Source: Microscilla marina ATCC 23134 (GTDB taxonomy: Bacteria; Bacteroidota; Bacteroidia; Cytophagales; Microscillaceae). From it: a stretch of 64,000 nucleotides of DNA. Below the pieces are notes generated by a model, which worked only from the letters and a program-made list of their open reading frames with translations, ran no database searches and was not told the DNA's origin. The DNA is taken from the NCBI RefSeq assembly GCF_000169175.1, contig NZ_AAWS01000002.1, forward strand, positions 124,001 to 188,000. The letters are read 5' to 3'. How positions within the stretch are numbered: position 1 is the first letter of the stretch; every line of letters begins with the position of its first letter. The position numbers and the translations under genes were made by a program. Positions 26,605 through 35,598 of this stretch are shown in pieces.

Positions 26605-27032
26605 CAGGGCTTTCTTATAAAAACCCAATAGCCTTCAATCAAATTTAGGGTAACAATGTTAAAATCACCCTGAAAAAGCTCATTTTGAGTGACTTACCCT
26701 CCATTCCCTTGTTTTCTCTTTTTATAATAATGTAATGACTGACCTCGACACTCCAACGATTTCTTGCTGCATCAAATATTCCTTCTTTTCGTGTTTCGTT
26801 AGAAATGCAATAACTTATTTCTCTGCTTATTTTTGCTGTTTTTTGATTAATATGGGTTCGTTGAGCCTTTACTAGATAGAGTTTTAAAAAGCTTTTTTGG
26901 GGCAAAATGCCAAAGAATGCTGGGTTGATGGTTGCCCTGTATGATAAATATAGTTGCTGTGGCTGTGTTCAGACAGGAGCAGGACACTGAAAGCGATGGG
27001 AAAGAAAGTTTCATAGAAAATATCGCTATCAA
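26605..27032 (-). pseudogene. Degenerate ISAs1-like transposase remnant with one IS end
   Basis: A minus-strand frame at 26905-26645 gives SREISYCISN and AARNRWSVEVSHY, resembling the ...S-x-E-x-x-Y-Y-I-S-S/N...A-x-R-x-H-W-x-V-E region of ISAs1/H-repeat transposases. Codons upstream (to about 27032) continue only in other frames. Thirty-eight bases after the stop is AGGGCTTTCTTATAAAA, the same end as mobile element D. So this is the 3' stump of an insertion sequence. The family call rests on short motifs. Confidence 0.5.
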
Positions 27033-27122
27033 AAGTTGCCTAAAGTTTTTACCTTTACCTAAATGTGCTCATCTCACAACATCGACAGACTGCACTAAAT
27101 AGACTTTTTAGACAAGCCCAAT

Positions 27123-28235
27123 ATGAAAAAAGACTCCTTTTTAAAGCTTAAATTTATAGCTACACCGCTTAAATACTGGTGGCTGTTCATAGGCTTTTTT
27201 TTTGTGGTAGGCTTTTTTTTAGGCTTAAACAATAAAATCTACTTTTCTTATATTGACAAAAAAGCTTCTTTGTTTGAGTTGATGTGGCCAGAAGTATTAG
27301 AATGGGTGATATGGGGTGTTTTGTGCCCGTTTATTATCATCTTAGCTAAAAAACACGCTAAAAACTCATCCTCTGGTTGGCTTTCTAAAGTGAAGTTCCA
27401 CGTTCCTGTGGCCATTCTTACTTCCTTTTTATATGCAGTCATATATGCCTATTTAAGGTGTGCCATTGGTTTCTTGTTAAACGAAGAGTTTCTTTGGTCT
27501 TTTTCAAGAAACTTCATGTATAGGTTGTTCTATTTACCCATACCTTTGATCTTATATTCAAGCATTGTAGGCATGACATATGCAGTGAGCTATTACCAGC
27601 AATTTAAAGATGAAGCACTAAAAGCCGCGGAGATTCAACAAAAATTAGCACAGGCAGAGCTGTTGGTATTGAAAAAACAGTTACAGCCGCATTTTCTTTT
27701 TAATACCCTACACGCTATTTCTACTTTAATGCATAAAGACATTGATGCCGCAGATAAAATGATTGTAAGACTCAGCCATCTTTTGAGGGCTACTTTAGAA
27801 AATACAGGCATTCAGGAAGTAACATTAAAGCAGGAAATGGAGATACTCAAAATTTATCTTGAAATAGAACAAATCAGGTTTCAGGATAGATTGGAAGTTT
27901 CTATTGAGGTTGATCCAGCAATTTATGACAAAAAGGTGCCTAACCTTATTTTACAACCTATTGTAGAAAACGCCATTCGCTATGGGGTAGCCCAGTTTGC
28001 CAAACAAGGTAAAATAGCCGTGGTTGCTCAGCAGGTAAATGGCCATGTCGAACTAAAAGTGGTGGATAATGGCAAAGGAATGCCAAGTACTCAAGTGGCT
28101 GATATTAAGGAAGGAGTAGGGTTGACAAACACCAGAATGAGGTTACAACAATTGTATGGTGACAAGGGACAGTTAATTTTGAATAATGTAGGGCAGAACG
28201 AAGGCCTGGAAGTGAAAGTTTTGATACCAGCATGA
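27123..28235 (+). CDS. LytS/YehU-type sensor histidine kinase
   Basis: This 370-aa inner-membrane protein has four predicted helices (about 18-36, 55-78, 92-115 and 132-155) and a short coiled linker. The His_kinase core follows, with phospho-acceptor His in LQPHFLFNTLHAIS (about residue 190). The N-box is LILQPIVENAIRYG and the G-box is VVDNGKGMP then GVGLTNTRMRLQQLYG. No extracytoplasmic sensing domain is seen, so the signal may come from membrane state or a partner protein. The stop overlaps the regulator's start by 4 bp, so the two are translationally coupled. Confidence 0.93.
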   Translation: MKKDSFLKLKFIATPLKYWWLFIGFFFVVGFFLGLNNKIYFSYIDKKASLFELMWPEVLEWVIWGVLCPFIIILAKKHAKNSSSGWLSKVKFHVPVAILTSFLYAVIYAYLRCAIGFLLNEEFLWSFSRNFMYRLFYLPIPLILYSSIVGMTYAVSYYQQFKDEALKAAEIQQKLAQAELLVLKKQLQPHFLFNTLHAISTLMHKDIDAADKMIVRLSHLLRATLENTGIQEVTLKQEMEILKIYLEIEQIRFQDRLEVSIEVDPAIYDKKVPNLILQPIVENAIRYGVAQFAKQGKIAVVAQQVNGHVELKVVDNGKGMPSTQVADIKEGVGLTNTRMRLQQLYGDKGQLILNNVGQNEGLEVKVLIPA

Positions 28236-28996
28236 ATAAAATTAAAACATTGATAGTGGATGATGAAGCCCTGGCAAGGGATAAGTTAGCCATTTTTTTA
28301 CAAGAAGAAGAGGACTTTGAAATTGTAGGCCAATGCAGCAATGGAATAGAAGCGTTGCAGTTGCTTCGTGATTCCTACCCCGATTTGTTGTTTCTTGATG
28401 TCCAAATGCCTGAAATGGACGGCATGGAACTCTTAAGAAATATTGATGTGCAAAAAATCCCTTGTATTATTTTGGTGACTGCTTATGATAACTATGCTCT
28501 TCAAGCTTTTGAATACCATGCCCTTGACTACCTCTTAAAGCCCTTTGACAGAGAACGGTTTCTGATGACAATTAAAAGAGTGAAAGAACAAATGTTGTTG
28601 CATAGTCAAGGAAACCATCAGACCCAATTACTCACTTACTTAAAAGACTCACTTCCTAAGGAAAAATACCTCGAAAAAATAGTAGTGAAAGATGGAGGTA
28701 AAATATTTTTTGTGAAGACAAAAGACGTTGAATGGGTCGAGTCGGCAGGAAATTATCTGAAACTACATATTGGTAAAAGCATGCATCTGATCAGAGAAAC
28801 GATGAATGCTTTTGAGCAAAAGTTAAACCCACAGGAGTTTGTAAGGGTTCATAGGTCTTCTTTAGTAAATATAGAAGCTATTCATCACCTCGAAAGCTGG
28901 GGGAACACAGAGTTTACCATCACCTTAAGCTCTGGCTATCAAGTACAATCTGGCAGAAGTTACTACTCTTCGATTCGCCAAAAATTACAACTCTAG
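28232..28996 (+). CDS. LytTR-type response regulator
   Basis: This 254-aa protein has a receiver domain (1-120) with acidic pocket DDE near the start, phospho-acceptor Asp56 in LLFLDVQMPEMDG, the Thr in ILVTAYD and the Lys in LLKPFDRE. A LytTR DNA-binding domain occupies about 148-252 (VEWVESAGNYLKLHI, FVRVHRSSLVNI). It partners the overlapping kinase. Possible targets are the propeller genes immediately downstream (inference; no LytTR site was identified). Confidence 0.94.
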   Translation: MNKIKTLIVDDEALARDKLAIFLQEEEDFEIVGQCSNGIEALQLLRDSYPDLLFLDVQMPEMDGMELLRNIDVQKIPCIILVTAYDNYALQAFEYHALDYLLKPFDRERFLMTIKRVKEQMLLHSQGNHQTQLLTYLKDSLPKEKYLEKIVVKDGGKIFFVKTKDVEWVESAGNYLKLHIGKSMHLIRETMNAFEQKLNPQEFVRVHRSSLVNIEAIHHLESWGNTEFTITLSSGYQVQSGRSYYSSIRQKLQL

Positions 28997-29146
28997 CGTT
29001 TCAAAATAAGCACCTGGTTTTTTACCCCTCCAAGTACGATAATTTCGTCACTTTTTTCTTTCTATTAGCAACTGTAGTACTACAGTTGGTCACTTTTCTA
29101 TTGCCCAAATTTGCTGCATGCAATATCATTGTATGCTACTTCGTGA

Positions 29147-29335
29147 GAGAAGGTAGCCCAAGAAATATTTAAAAGTTTTATTCTCTTTAGCCTTTCTACT
29201 TGGTCACCAGATGGTTCTAATCTCATTTTTACGTCTCAAGGACACATTTATATGGTGAACAAGGATGGCTCGTCGATAAAGAAAATGATACCTAATGCTG
29301 GACAAGCTGTTTGGTTGAAAATAAATAACAAATAG
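29147..29335 (+). pseudogene. C-terminal fragment of a TolB/PD40-type propeller protein
   Basis: An open stretch without a start codon reads STWSPDGSNLIFTSQGHIYM, then VNKDGSSIKKMI and VWLKINNK-stop. This is the S-P-D-G-x-x-I-x-F motif and last strand of a WD40-like beta-propeller. Upstream the frame closes at 29146. It is probably a decayed relative of the three PD40 genes that follow. Confidence 0.5.
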
Positions 29336-29363
29336 TAGAAGTACCACCAAATATTTATAAATC

Positions 29364-30245
29364 ATGAAAAATAGCACAGTACTATTGTTTTTAATGTTTC
29401 TGATGCTCACAAGTGGGGGCTTTGCCCAAAAAAGTAATGGTCAGGCATTCGCAGCTAAAGGCAAAGATGTATTCCCCCCTTTTAAGGATCGTTACCTGGG
29501 TCAAAAGCCACCAGGCTTAGTCCCTCAATTGTTTGCCCCTGGTATGGTTTCGACAAAAAAGCATGTGGAAAGTTTATATACGTTTACACCAGACATGAAG
29601 GAGTTTTATTTCAATAGGGTTGGTGGGAAATATAAAAAAACTACCTTATTTGTAATGCAATACAAAAACAATCAATGGAGCAAGGCATCTAACCTGTCGA
29701 CTGATATAAAGAAGTACAGGGGGCGATTTAAGCCAGGCTCTTCGAAGATAAAAAATCTTGCCCCTTTCAAAGACCTTCCCATCATAGGTTTCACGGTTTC
29801 GTCTAAAGGCACTTATTATGTATATTTTTTAAAGAGAGACGGCAGCGGTCATCTTAGCTGTTCGCGCCTTGTAAACGGCAAGTATGAAAAACCTGAAAAA
29901 ATGGATAAGCACATCAACTCAGGAAAATGGATTGCCCACCCCTTTGTTGCGCCAGATGAATCTTATTTGATGTGGGATGCTGAGAAAAACGGGGCAAATA
30001 CGCCTGACATCTATATTAGTTTTCGCCGGAAAGATGGCTCATGGGGACCAGCAATTAGCTTGGGAGATAAGGTAAACACCGCAGCTTATGAACAGCGCCC
30101 AAGGGTGACTCCTGATGGAAAGTATTTGTTTTTTTGGAGGGGAGATAAAAAGGCGAGAAAAGATGGGAGTACTTATTGGGTAGGGAATCCGTATTGGGTA
30201 GATTTTATTCAATTAAGGAAAGAGCTTCTAAAAAACAGCCATTAA
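29364..30245 (+). CDS. Exported PD40 beta-propeller protein (paralog 1)
   Basis: This 293-aa protein has a signal peptide ending LTSGGFAQ with no lipobox cysteine, unlike its two paralogs. A shared N-terminal block follows (FKDRYLGQKPPGLVPQLFAP), then repeated PD40 blades: FTPDMKEFYFNR, ISSKGTYY-like VSSKGTYYVYF, VAPDESYLMWDAE, PDIYISFRRKDGSWG and VTPDGKYLFFWRG. Such proteins are periplasmic or outer-membrane and bind ligands; the exact role is unknown. It is the first of a block of four co-oriented genes after the LytTR regulator. Confidence 0.82.
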   Translation: MKNSTVLLFLMFLMLTSGGFAQKSNGQAFAAKGKDVFPPFKDRYLGQKPPGLVPQLFAPGMVSTKKHVESLYTFTPDMKEFYFNRVGGKYKKTTLFVMQYKNNQWSKASNLSTDIKKYRGRFKPGSSKIKNLAPFKDLPIIGFTVSSKGTYYVYFLKRDGSGHLSCSRLVNGKYEKPEKMDKHINSGKWIAHPFVAPDESYLMWDAEKNGANTPDIYISFRRKDGSWGPAISLGDKVNTAAYEQRPRVTPDGKYLFFWRGDKKARKDGSTYWVGNPYWVDFIQLRKELLKNSH

Positions 30246-30249
30246 CCAA

Positions 30250-30395
30250 CCATTTCCAAATAACAATAGTCCATAGTCTTTAGTCGATAGTCCATAGCTG
30301 ATTTGAGTAAATGTTCACCTTGTTAAATGCTGTAAACCAGTATTTTATATTAACACCAGCAAACAACTTTGACTAAAATCACTGCGGAGTATTGA
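30250..30395. repeat. Dispersed repeat between propeller genes
   Basis: The blocks GTCCATAGCTGATTTGAGTA, AATGTTCACC, TGTAAACC and CAACTTTGACTAAAATCACT match 5641-5845 in order. The repeat lies between paralogs 1 and 2 and supplies most of the leader of paralog 2. Confidence 0.65.
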
Positions 30396-30407
30396 ATAAT
30401 AAAAACC

Positions 30408-31340
30408 ATGAAAAATTACTGTTTGATATTTTTGCTGCTTGGATTTGTCCTGTCTTTGAATGCCTGCGACACCCCAAAAGACACCTCACAAGATCGTAAC
30501 TTACCTACTGACAAACGACCCTCAAAAGCCCCTCCTGTTCCAGCCTTAAAGGACCGTTATTTTGGGCAAAAACCGGGTATAACTCCTCAACCTTTCGCGC
30601 CTGGTGCTGTTACAACAGCCAATTGGGAATGTTGTGGTGTGGCCTCCCCCGACCTGAAAGCATTTTATTTTGTCAGAGAAACGGGAGAAGGTGAGGCAAA
30701 GAAACAAATGGAATTTGTTGTGATGCAACATAAAAATAATCATTGGCAAGATTCAGTGATATCGCCCAGAATAGGTACTCCGTTTATGGCTCCTGATGGC
30801 AAAACCCTGCATTTGGGCAGTCGCTATAGGGACCGAACAAAAACTGGTGAATGGTCAGAGGTAAAAAAACTTGGCGCTCCCTTCAAAGATCTGCCGATTA
30901 TGCGTCTTACTACCTCTTCTAAAGGAACTTATTTTTTTGATGAGTTCAAATCAGACTTTACAGGTGATATTCGGTATTCACGGTTAGTAAATGGAAAACA
31001 TGAAAAACCGAAGCTACTCAGCAAAGAGATTAATGGCGGCAAAAGCTTTCACCCATTCATTGCACCCGATGAATCCTACCTCATATTTGATAGCAAAAGA
31101 GCAGGTGGGTATGGCGATTCTGACATTTATATCAGCTTTCGCCAGAAAAATGGTACCTGGGGTACCCCCATTAATTTGGGAGACAAGATAAACACACCAG
31201 CCTGGGAAGCAGTTGCAAGCGTAACATCAGATGGCAAATACCTTTTCTTCAGTAGAAATATGGGCTCAGACAAAAACGAAAATGTAGATATTTATTGGGT
31301 CGATGCTCAAATTATTGAAATGCTCAGACCCAAGAGATAA
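30408..31340 (+). CDS. PD40 beta-propeller lipoprotein (paralog 2)
   Basis: This 310-aa protein has a lipoprotein signal ending VLSLNAC, so it is anchored at the periplasmic face. The same KDRYFGQKPG.TPQPFAPG block is present, with blades ASPDLKAFYFVRE, IAPDESYLIFDSKRAGG and SDIYISFRQKNGTWG, then VTSDGKYLFFSR. The conserved tail DIYWVDAQIIEMLRPK is shared with paralog 3. The paralogs probably arose by tandem duplication. Confidence 0.83.
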   Translation: MKNYCLIFLLLGFVLSLNACDTPKDTSQDRNLPTDKRPSKAPPVPALKDRYFGQKPGITPQPFAPGAVTTANWECCGVASPDLKAFYFVRETGEGEAKKQMEFVVMQHKNNHWQDSVISPRIGTPFMAPDGKTLHLGSRYRDRTKTGEWSEVKKLGAPFKDLPIMRLTTSSKGTYFFDEFKSDFTGDIRYSRLVNGKHEKPKLLSKEINGGKSFHPFIAPDESYLIFDSKRAGGYGDSDIYISFRQKNGTWGTPINLGDKINTPAWEAVASVTSDGKYLFFSRNMGSDKNENVDIYWVDAQIIEMLRPKR

Positions 31341-31384
31341 ATAGTATTATTATCAATCAAATCATATCAACCAAAATAGATTAT

Positions 31385-32245
31385 ATGAAAACTATTCAAT
31401 TATTTATACTAATCGTTGCTGTATCATTCAATGCCGCCTTTGCCCAGAAAAACACCAAAGAAAGCGTTAAGTTAGCCTTCGCACGCACAACGGTAGTTCC
31501 TGTGAAAGATACCAAAAACGGAGGGCAATATGAGCTCTATATCAGGTTGCCAGAGAAATATTCAGAAAAAAAAGATATAAAACACCCCGTGATTTATTAT
31601 ACAGATGCCAGGTGGCACATCGAAACCCTGTCTGGCTCTACCGAATACATCATGGAGAACGCTATTTTAGTGGGAATATCGTGGCAAAAAGACATCAATG
31701 AAAAGCTGAAAAAAGAGGCTGGGGCACACGTAAGTAGGTACAGAGACTACTCAATAGCAAAGTCAAAGAAAGCAGCACAGCAAGCGAAATATCAATTTGG
31801 GCAAGCCAATAAGCACCTGGCTTTTATTCGTGAAGATGTCATCACTTATGTTGAAAGTAATTACCGAACCGACCCTGCCAACCGCACCTATTTTGGTTAT
31901 TCGCTGGGGGGTGGGTTTGGTGGCTACATACTATTGACCCAACCCGATACATTTAAAAACTATATTCTTGGCAGCCCCTCGAAGGGCAGCACTCCCCACC
32001 TATACAAGCTTGGAAACAGTGCCACCCTCAAAGCTAAACGCCTCAATGCCAATGTTTTTATTTCGTATGGTAGGCAAGAGAAAAAACTGGGCAGCAATGC
32101 CGATAAATTTATTGGCATGCTCAAAGCCAGGAATGATCAGAGCTTGTCTCTAAAGCATATTGTAGTGGAGGGTACCCATCAAACAGCGTTTCCTATGACG
32201 ACAGTACGCGGTATTTATTGGTTATCAGCCTTGATAAAAAAATAA
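31385..32245 (+). CDS. Exported alpha/beta-hydrolase esterase (Esterase D/Fes-like)
   Basis: This 286-aa protein has a signal peptide ending FNAAFAQ. The nucleophile elbow is FGYSLGGGFGGY (Ser at about 172) and the likely catalytic His is in VVEGTHQTAFP near the C-terminus. An early block, ELYIRLPEKY then HPVIYYTDARW, matches the putative esterase family that includes siderophore esterases. It lies between two propeller lipoprotein genes, all in the same direction, which suggests a shared extracytoplasmic task (inference). The natural substrate is unknown. Confidence 0.85.
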   Translation: MKTIQLFILIVAVSFNAAFAQKNTKESVKLAFARTTVVPVKDTKNGGQYELYIRLPEKYSEKKDIKHPVIYYTDARWHIETLSGSTEYIMENAILVGISWQKDINEKLKKEAGAHVSRYRDYSIAKSKKAAQQAKYQFGQANKHLAFIREDVITYVESNYRTDPANRTYFGYSLGGGFGGYILLTQPDTFKNYILGSPSKGSTPHLYKLGNSATLKAKRLNANVFISYGRQEKKLGSNADKFIGMLKARNDQSLSLKHIVVEGTHQTAFPMTTVRGIYWLSALIKK

Positions 32246-32273
32246 CTTGTCAAACTTTATAAAAACTTACACC

Positions 32274-33215
32274 ATGAAAAATTACCACCTCCTATTTTTA
32301 GTATCGGCATTTGCCCTGTTTTTAAATGCCTGCGGCGCTAAAAAGCAGCAAGCAAAAGAAAGTAATGAGCTTGCTACAAAACAACCCTCAAAAGACCAAG
32401 GTTTTCCAGCTTTGGCAGATCGTTATTTTGGAGAAAAACCACCAGGCTTAATTCCGGTAGAGTTTGCTCCTGTTATCATTGCCCCAGAAAGGCTTTTTGA
32501 AGGGGGGACGTTTTCACCAGATATGAAGAAATTCTATTTTTCCAGGAAAAATGGAAAATATAAAAAACGGACTTTTTTTGTGATTCGATATGAAAACAAT
32601 CAATGGGGGAACGAATCTGAAACCCATATAAAGTACCCAAGCTACTCTAGGGATGGTAATACGATATACAAGGGAAATAAATATAGGGAACGAACCGATT
32701 CTGGCTGGACGGAGCTCAAAAGTATGGGACCGCCTTTTACAGACAAGCACATCATGGGGATATCTGTTTCAGACAATGGCACTTTTTTCTTTGATGAGTT
32801 TGAAAGACCCGATACAGTGGGAGCCATCAGTTATTCGCGTTTTGTTAATGGTAAATATGAACCTCGTCAGAAAATAGGGAAGGAAATTAACACTGGAACA
32901 TGGATTGCTCACCCCCACATTGCTCCAGATGAATCTTATTTGATATGGGATGTAGTAAGAGAAGATGGCTATGGTGGTTCTGACATCTACATTAGTTTTA
33001 AAAACAAAGAAGGCTTCTGGCTACCAGCAATAAACATGGGAGGTCAAGTAAACACTGCACTCCAGGAAAGTGGTGTAAGTGTGACTCCCGATGGAAAATA
33101 CCTGTTTTTTTCAAGGGGGGAGTGGAAGGTGAGAAAAGATGGAAGTACTTATTGGGTAGGAAAACCCTATTGGGTAGATGCTCAGATTATTGAAAATCTC
33201 AGACCTAAAAAATAG
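32274..33215 (+). CDS. PD40 beta-propeller lipoprotein (paralog 3)
   Basis: This 313-aa protein has a lipobox signal ending FALFLNAC. I placed the start at 32274, not at the upstream ATG-like extension, because the signal peptide begins there. Blades include FSPDMKKFYFSRK, VSDNGTFFFDEF, IAPDESYLIWDVV and SDIYISFKNKEGFWLPA, then VTPDGKYLFFSRG. The C-terminus (VGKPYWVDAQIIENLRPK) resembles paralog 2, and the insert KARKDGSTYWVG-like VRKDGSTYWVG resembles paralog 1. This mosaic may reflect gene conversion. Confidence 0.83.
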   Translation: MKNYHLLFLVSAFALFLNACGAKKQQAKESNELATKQPSKDQGFPALADRYFGEKPPGLIPVEFAPVIIAPERLFEGGTFSPDMKKFYFSRKNGKYKKRTFFVIRYENNQWGNESETHIKYPSYSRDGNTIYKGNKYRERTDSGWTELKSMGPPFTDKHIMGISVSDNGTFFFDEFERPDTVGAISYSRFVNGKYEPRQKIGKEINTGTWIAHPHIAPDESYLIWDVVREDGYGGSDIYISFKNKEGFWLPAINMGGQVNTALQESGVSVTPDGKYLFFSRGEWKVRKDGSTYWVGKPYWVDAQIIENLRPKK

Positions 33216-33436
33216 ATGATGAGGTTGTTTTTTTAGATAACCCGCAGTTTGGGTTAAATAATAAAAACCATACAATTACTTTTAGGAACGTGATCGCCCC
33301 GTAAACGGGATTTCGGGCATAGCCCTCAACAATAATCCCGATAAGAAATCGGGACTTTGAAGCTGTCCGGTTTAGAACATATTAGCTTCGCAGAGCTTGA
33401 ACTTCGTTCTGCGGTTCTCTTTACTGACTTTCGTTA

Positions 33437-34916
33437 CCCCGGCAGTTCCGCCGGGACTTATACCTTTGTATTAAATAAAAAAAGTACAATATAACGTTAA
33501 CAATAAAAGCCTAAATAACAGGTAGTCAACAGATCAATAAACTCTTTTTCTATAAAGGGGACTAAGTACTATCATACGATAGATACAGACTCGTAGATAT
33601 ATGCTACCTGTTTTTCTACTCCGAAATAGAATTAAGTATCTAAGGCATAAATGCGTTTTATAGCCCGCGTTCTAATAAGTAACATTGAGTAAGATAGGCT
33701 TCAATAAATGGTATGGTTCCCCCGATAAATCGGGAATTTCAACTTAAATGGTGGATAAATGAAAAAACACTCATACATTCAAATGGGTCTGGGCATGGAC
33801 ATAGCAAAATCGGATTTTAGTGCTTGTATCATGGGTTTTGAGGGTAAAAAGAAATACAAGGTTTTAGCCAGTTCCAAGTTCTCTAATACCCCCTCTGGCT
33901 TTGAGAAATATTGGAGCTGGAGTCAAAAACACTTGGGCAAGCATGACTGTGAAGATATAGAATACTTAATGGAGGCTACTGGGGTTTATCATGAAAATTT
34001 GGCGTGGTTTCTCTATGACAAATCTGTAAAGGTTGTTGTCGCCTTGCCTAGCCAGGCAAAGGACTTTATGAAGGGCGAAGGATTCGGAGTAAAACTGATA
34101 AAATAGATGCTCAAGGTTAGCTAAAATGGTTCTAGTCAAAGACTTAAGGCCTGGCAACCAATATCTTCCTCTATGCAGCATTACGTTCTCTTACCCGTCA
34201 CACGAAACTATACAAAAGACCTTACTCAAAGTCGGAATCGCTTACATGCGCTTGATTATAGTCATAACCCTGATAAGTTTGTTGCCAAACAACTCAAAGC
34301 TCAGATTAAGTTCCTCGAGAAACAACGAGATCAAACACATGATCAAATAGAAGCTACAGTCAAAGAAGATGAAAGCTGCATGAAAAAATAAAACATTTAC
34401 CAGTATCATGGGGTGGCTGCTTACCGCAGCAGTAGTGTCGCCGAAACTAATGGTTTTGAGCTATTTACAAGTGAAAAGCAGCTTACCAGTTATGCCGGGT
34501 ACGATATTGTGGAAAACGAATCGGGCACCCGCAAAGGAAAAACAAAGATTTCAAAACAGGGAAATGCTCACATAAGGCGTATTTTATGTATGCCAGCATT
34601 TAACGCTATAAATGTTGAGGGTGTTTTTCTGAATTTGTACAACCGGGTTTTTGAGAGAACTAAAGAGAAAATGAAAGGCTACACTGCAGTACAACGGAAG
34701 CTCTTGTGTATGATGTACACATTATGGAAAAAAGATGAGGACTTTGATTACAGCATTAATAACAAAACTGTAGAAGAGCAAAATGCCCTCCTACACTAGG
34801 TAACTGCTAAAGCAGCTCCTTTTGGGTTAATGCAAATATAACCAGTTGTTGGTATATATTCAAAATCTTAAAATATTTATATTAAATTATTTGTTTTTTA
34901 AGATAGTATCTATGAG
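33437..34916 (+). mobile_element. IS110-type insertion sequence, degenerate
   Basis: The 1480-bp insert lies exactly where the 63696-63850 copy of element A reads uninterrupted (...GACAATAAAAG|TAACGAAAG..., here inverted). It has no obvious inverted ends and no target duplication, as expected for IS110. About 320 bp of non-coding left end (33437-33758) precedes the transposase, starting with the hairpin CCCGGCAGTTCCGCCGGG. In IS110-group elements a long non-coding left end encodes the bridge RNA that guides recombination (established for IS621). Whether one is encoded here is inference. Confidence 0.75.
33759..34799 (+). pseudogene. IS110-family DEDD transposase, frameshifted
   Basis: The N-terminal DEDD (RuvC-like) part is intact at first: GLGMDIAKSDFSAC, then YLMEATGVYHENLAWFL and VVVALPSQAKDFMKG. 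Near 34093 the frame slips, so the expected KTDKIDA motif continues in another frame. The middle (about 34110-34390) is spread over two or three frames. The C-terminal Transposase_20 part follows from about 34413: LTSYAGYDIVENESG, KGKTKISKQGNAHIRRIL. At least two frameshifts are needed for a full protein, so it is inactive as read. Confidence 0.88.
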
Positions 34917-35294
34917 CTTTTATTGTCCGTAGCACCGTCCCACGGTCTGGCTCAACATCCCACGGATGTTGCCTTGCCCGCAAACCGATAGCTGCAGCTT
35001 TGCTGCGCTGAGCTCTGCCAAAGGCTAAAAGTGCCTCAGTCAGCCTTGAGTTTATGCCCTCAATCTCGACACTTATTTTGAACATGTTCCTTAGTACTTC
35101 TTGTACTAGCCAATGGTAGCTTTGCCTAACAAAACGACAGCCAGGCACCAGAGGCTACGGCTGCCGAAGCCAAGCGCTCATTTTGGGATATTCCCCGTTT
35201 CAAAAGAGCCTTTATCGATGCATCACCCACTGACAAAAAAGACGGCACCTTTGTGGGTAAGTTGGGTGTCAATGGTGGCAATAAAGCCCATTGA

Positions 35295-35598
35295 AGCCCT
35301 GTGGCAATAACTTTCCTGCCAAAACATTTGATCGTAATCATCAGTCAGAGTCAAAGATATTTTAAGGCATCGCCTCGGCGATCAACTCCCCGATTAATTA
35401 CCCAACCCCAATACAATTCTCACAGCTTTTTTCAAAACATTACCATTTTCAAAAAATACCTGTATTTTTGCCGAATCATAGAAGAGTTAGCGAGCTAATG
35501 GGAGTATGATTTATACTCATTCGTTATTCGTAATTAAGACTACATAAAGCCCCCACAATAGACAAGGCTTTATGCATTCGTCATTTAATCATTCGTAA
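35295..35598. other. Intergenic, remnant region without clear feature
   Basis: This stretch lies between the dead hydrolase fragment and element B. No coding frame is convincing. ATTCGTAATTAAG-type motifs related to the LRR-flanking repeats appear near 35521 and 35575. Confidence 0.4.

Larger units (their letters stand above)
33285..35090 (-). mobile_element. MITE-like element A, inverted copy, split by an IS110-type element
   Basis: The outer ends are GGAACGTGATC (33285) and GAACATGTTCC (to 35090), flanked by TTA at 33282-33284 and 35091-35093. The outer parts match copies at 14134-14365 and 63696-63850. The inner 33437-34916 is absent from those copies. An extra segment of about 55 bp near 33303-33360 (with CCCGATAAGAAATCGGG) is also peculiar to this copy. 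Confidence 0.85.
33270..35294 (+). pseudogene. Serine-hydrolase gene disrupted in its signal peptide by nested elements
   Basis: If mobile element A (33285-35090) and one TTA are removed, codons 33270-33284 join 35094 onward in frame. The product is a signal peptide: ATA (formerly ATG?)-QLLL joined to VLLVLANGSFA. A TAA follows where CAA (Gln) is expected, then NDSQAPEATAAEAKRSFWDI, then FIDASPTDKKDGTFVGKLGV and GGNK. This looks like the N-terminal region of a Bacteroidota serine hydrolase (beta-lactamase class C-like). A further frameshift occurs near 35291 and no catalytic SxxK region remains. The call rests on motif memory. Confidence 0.65.
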
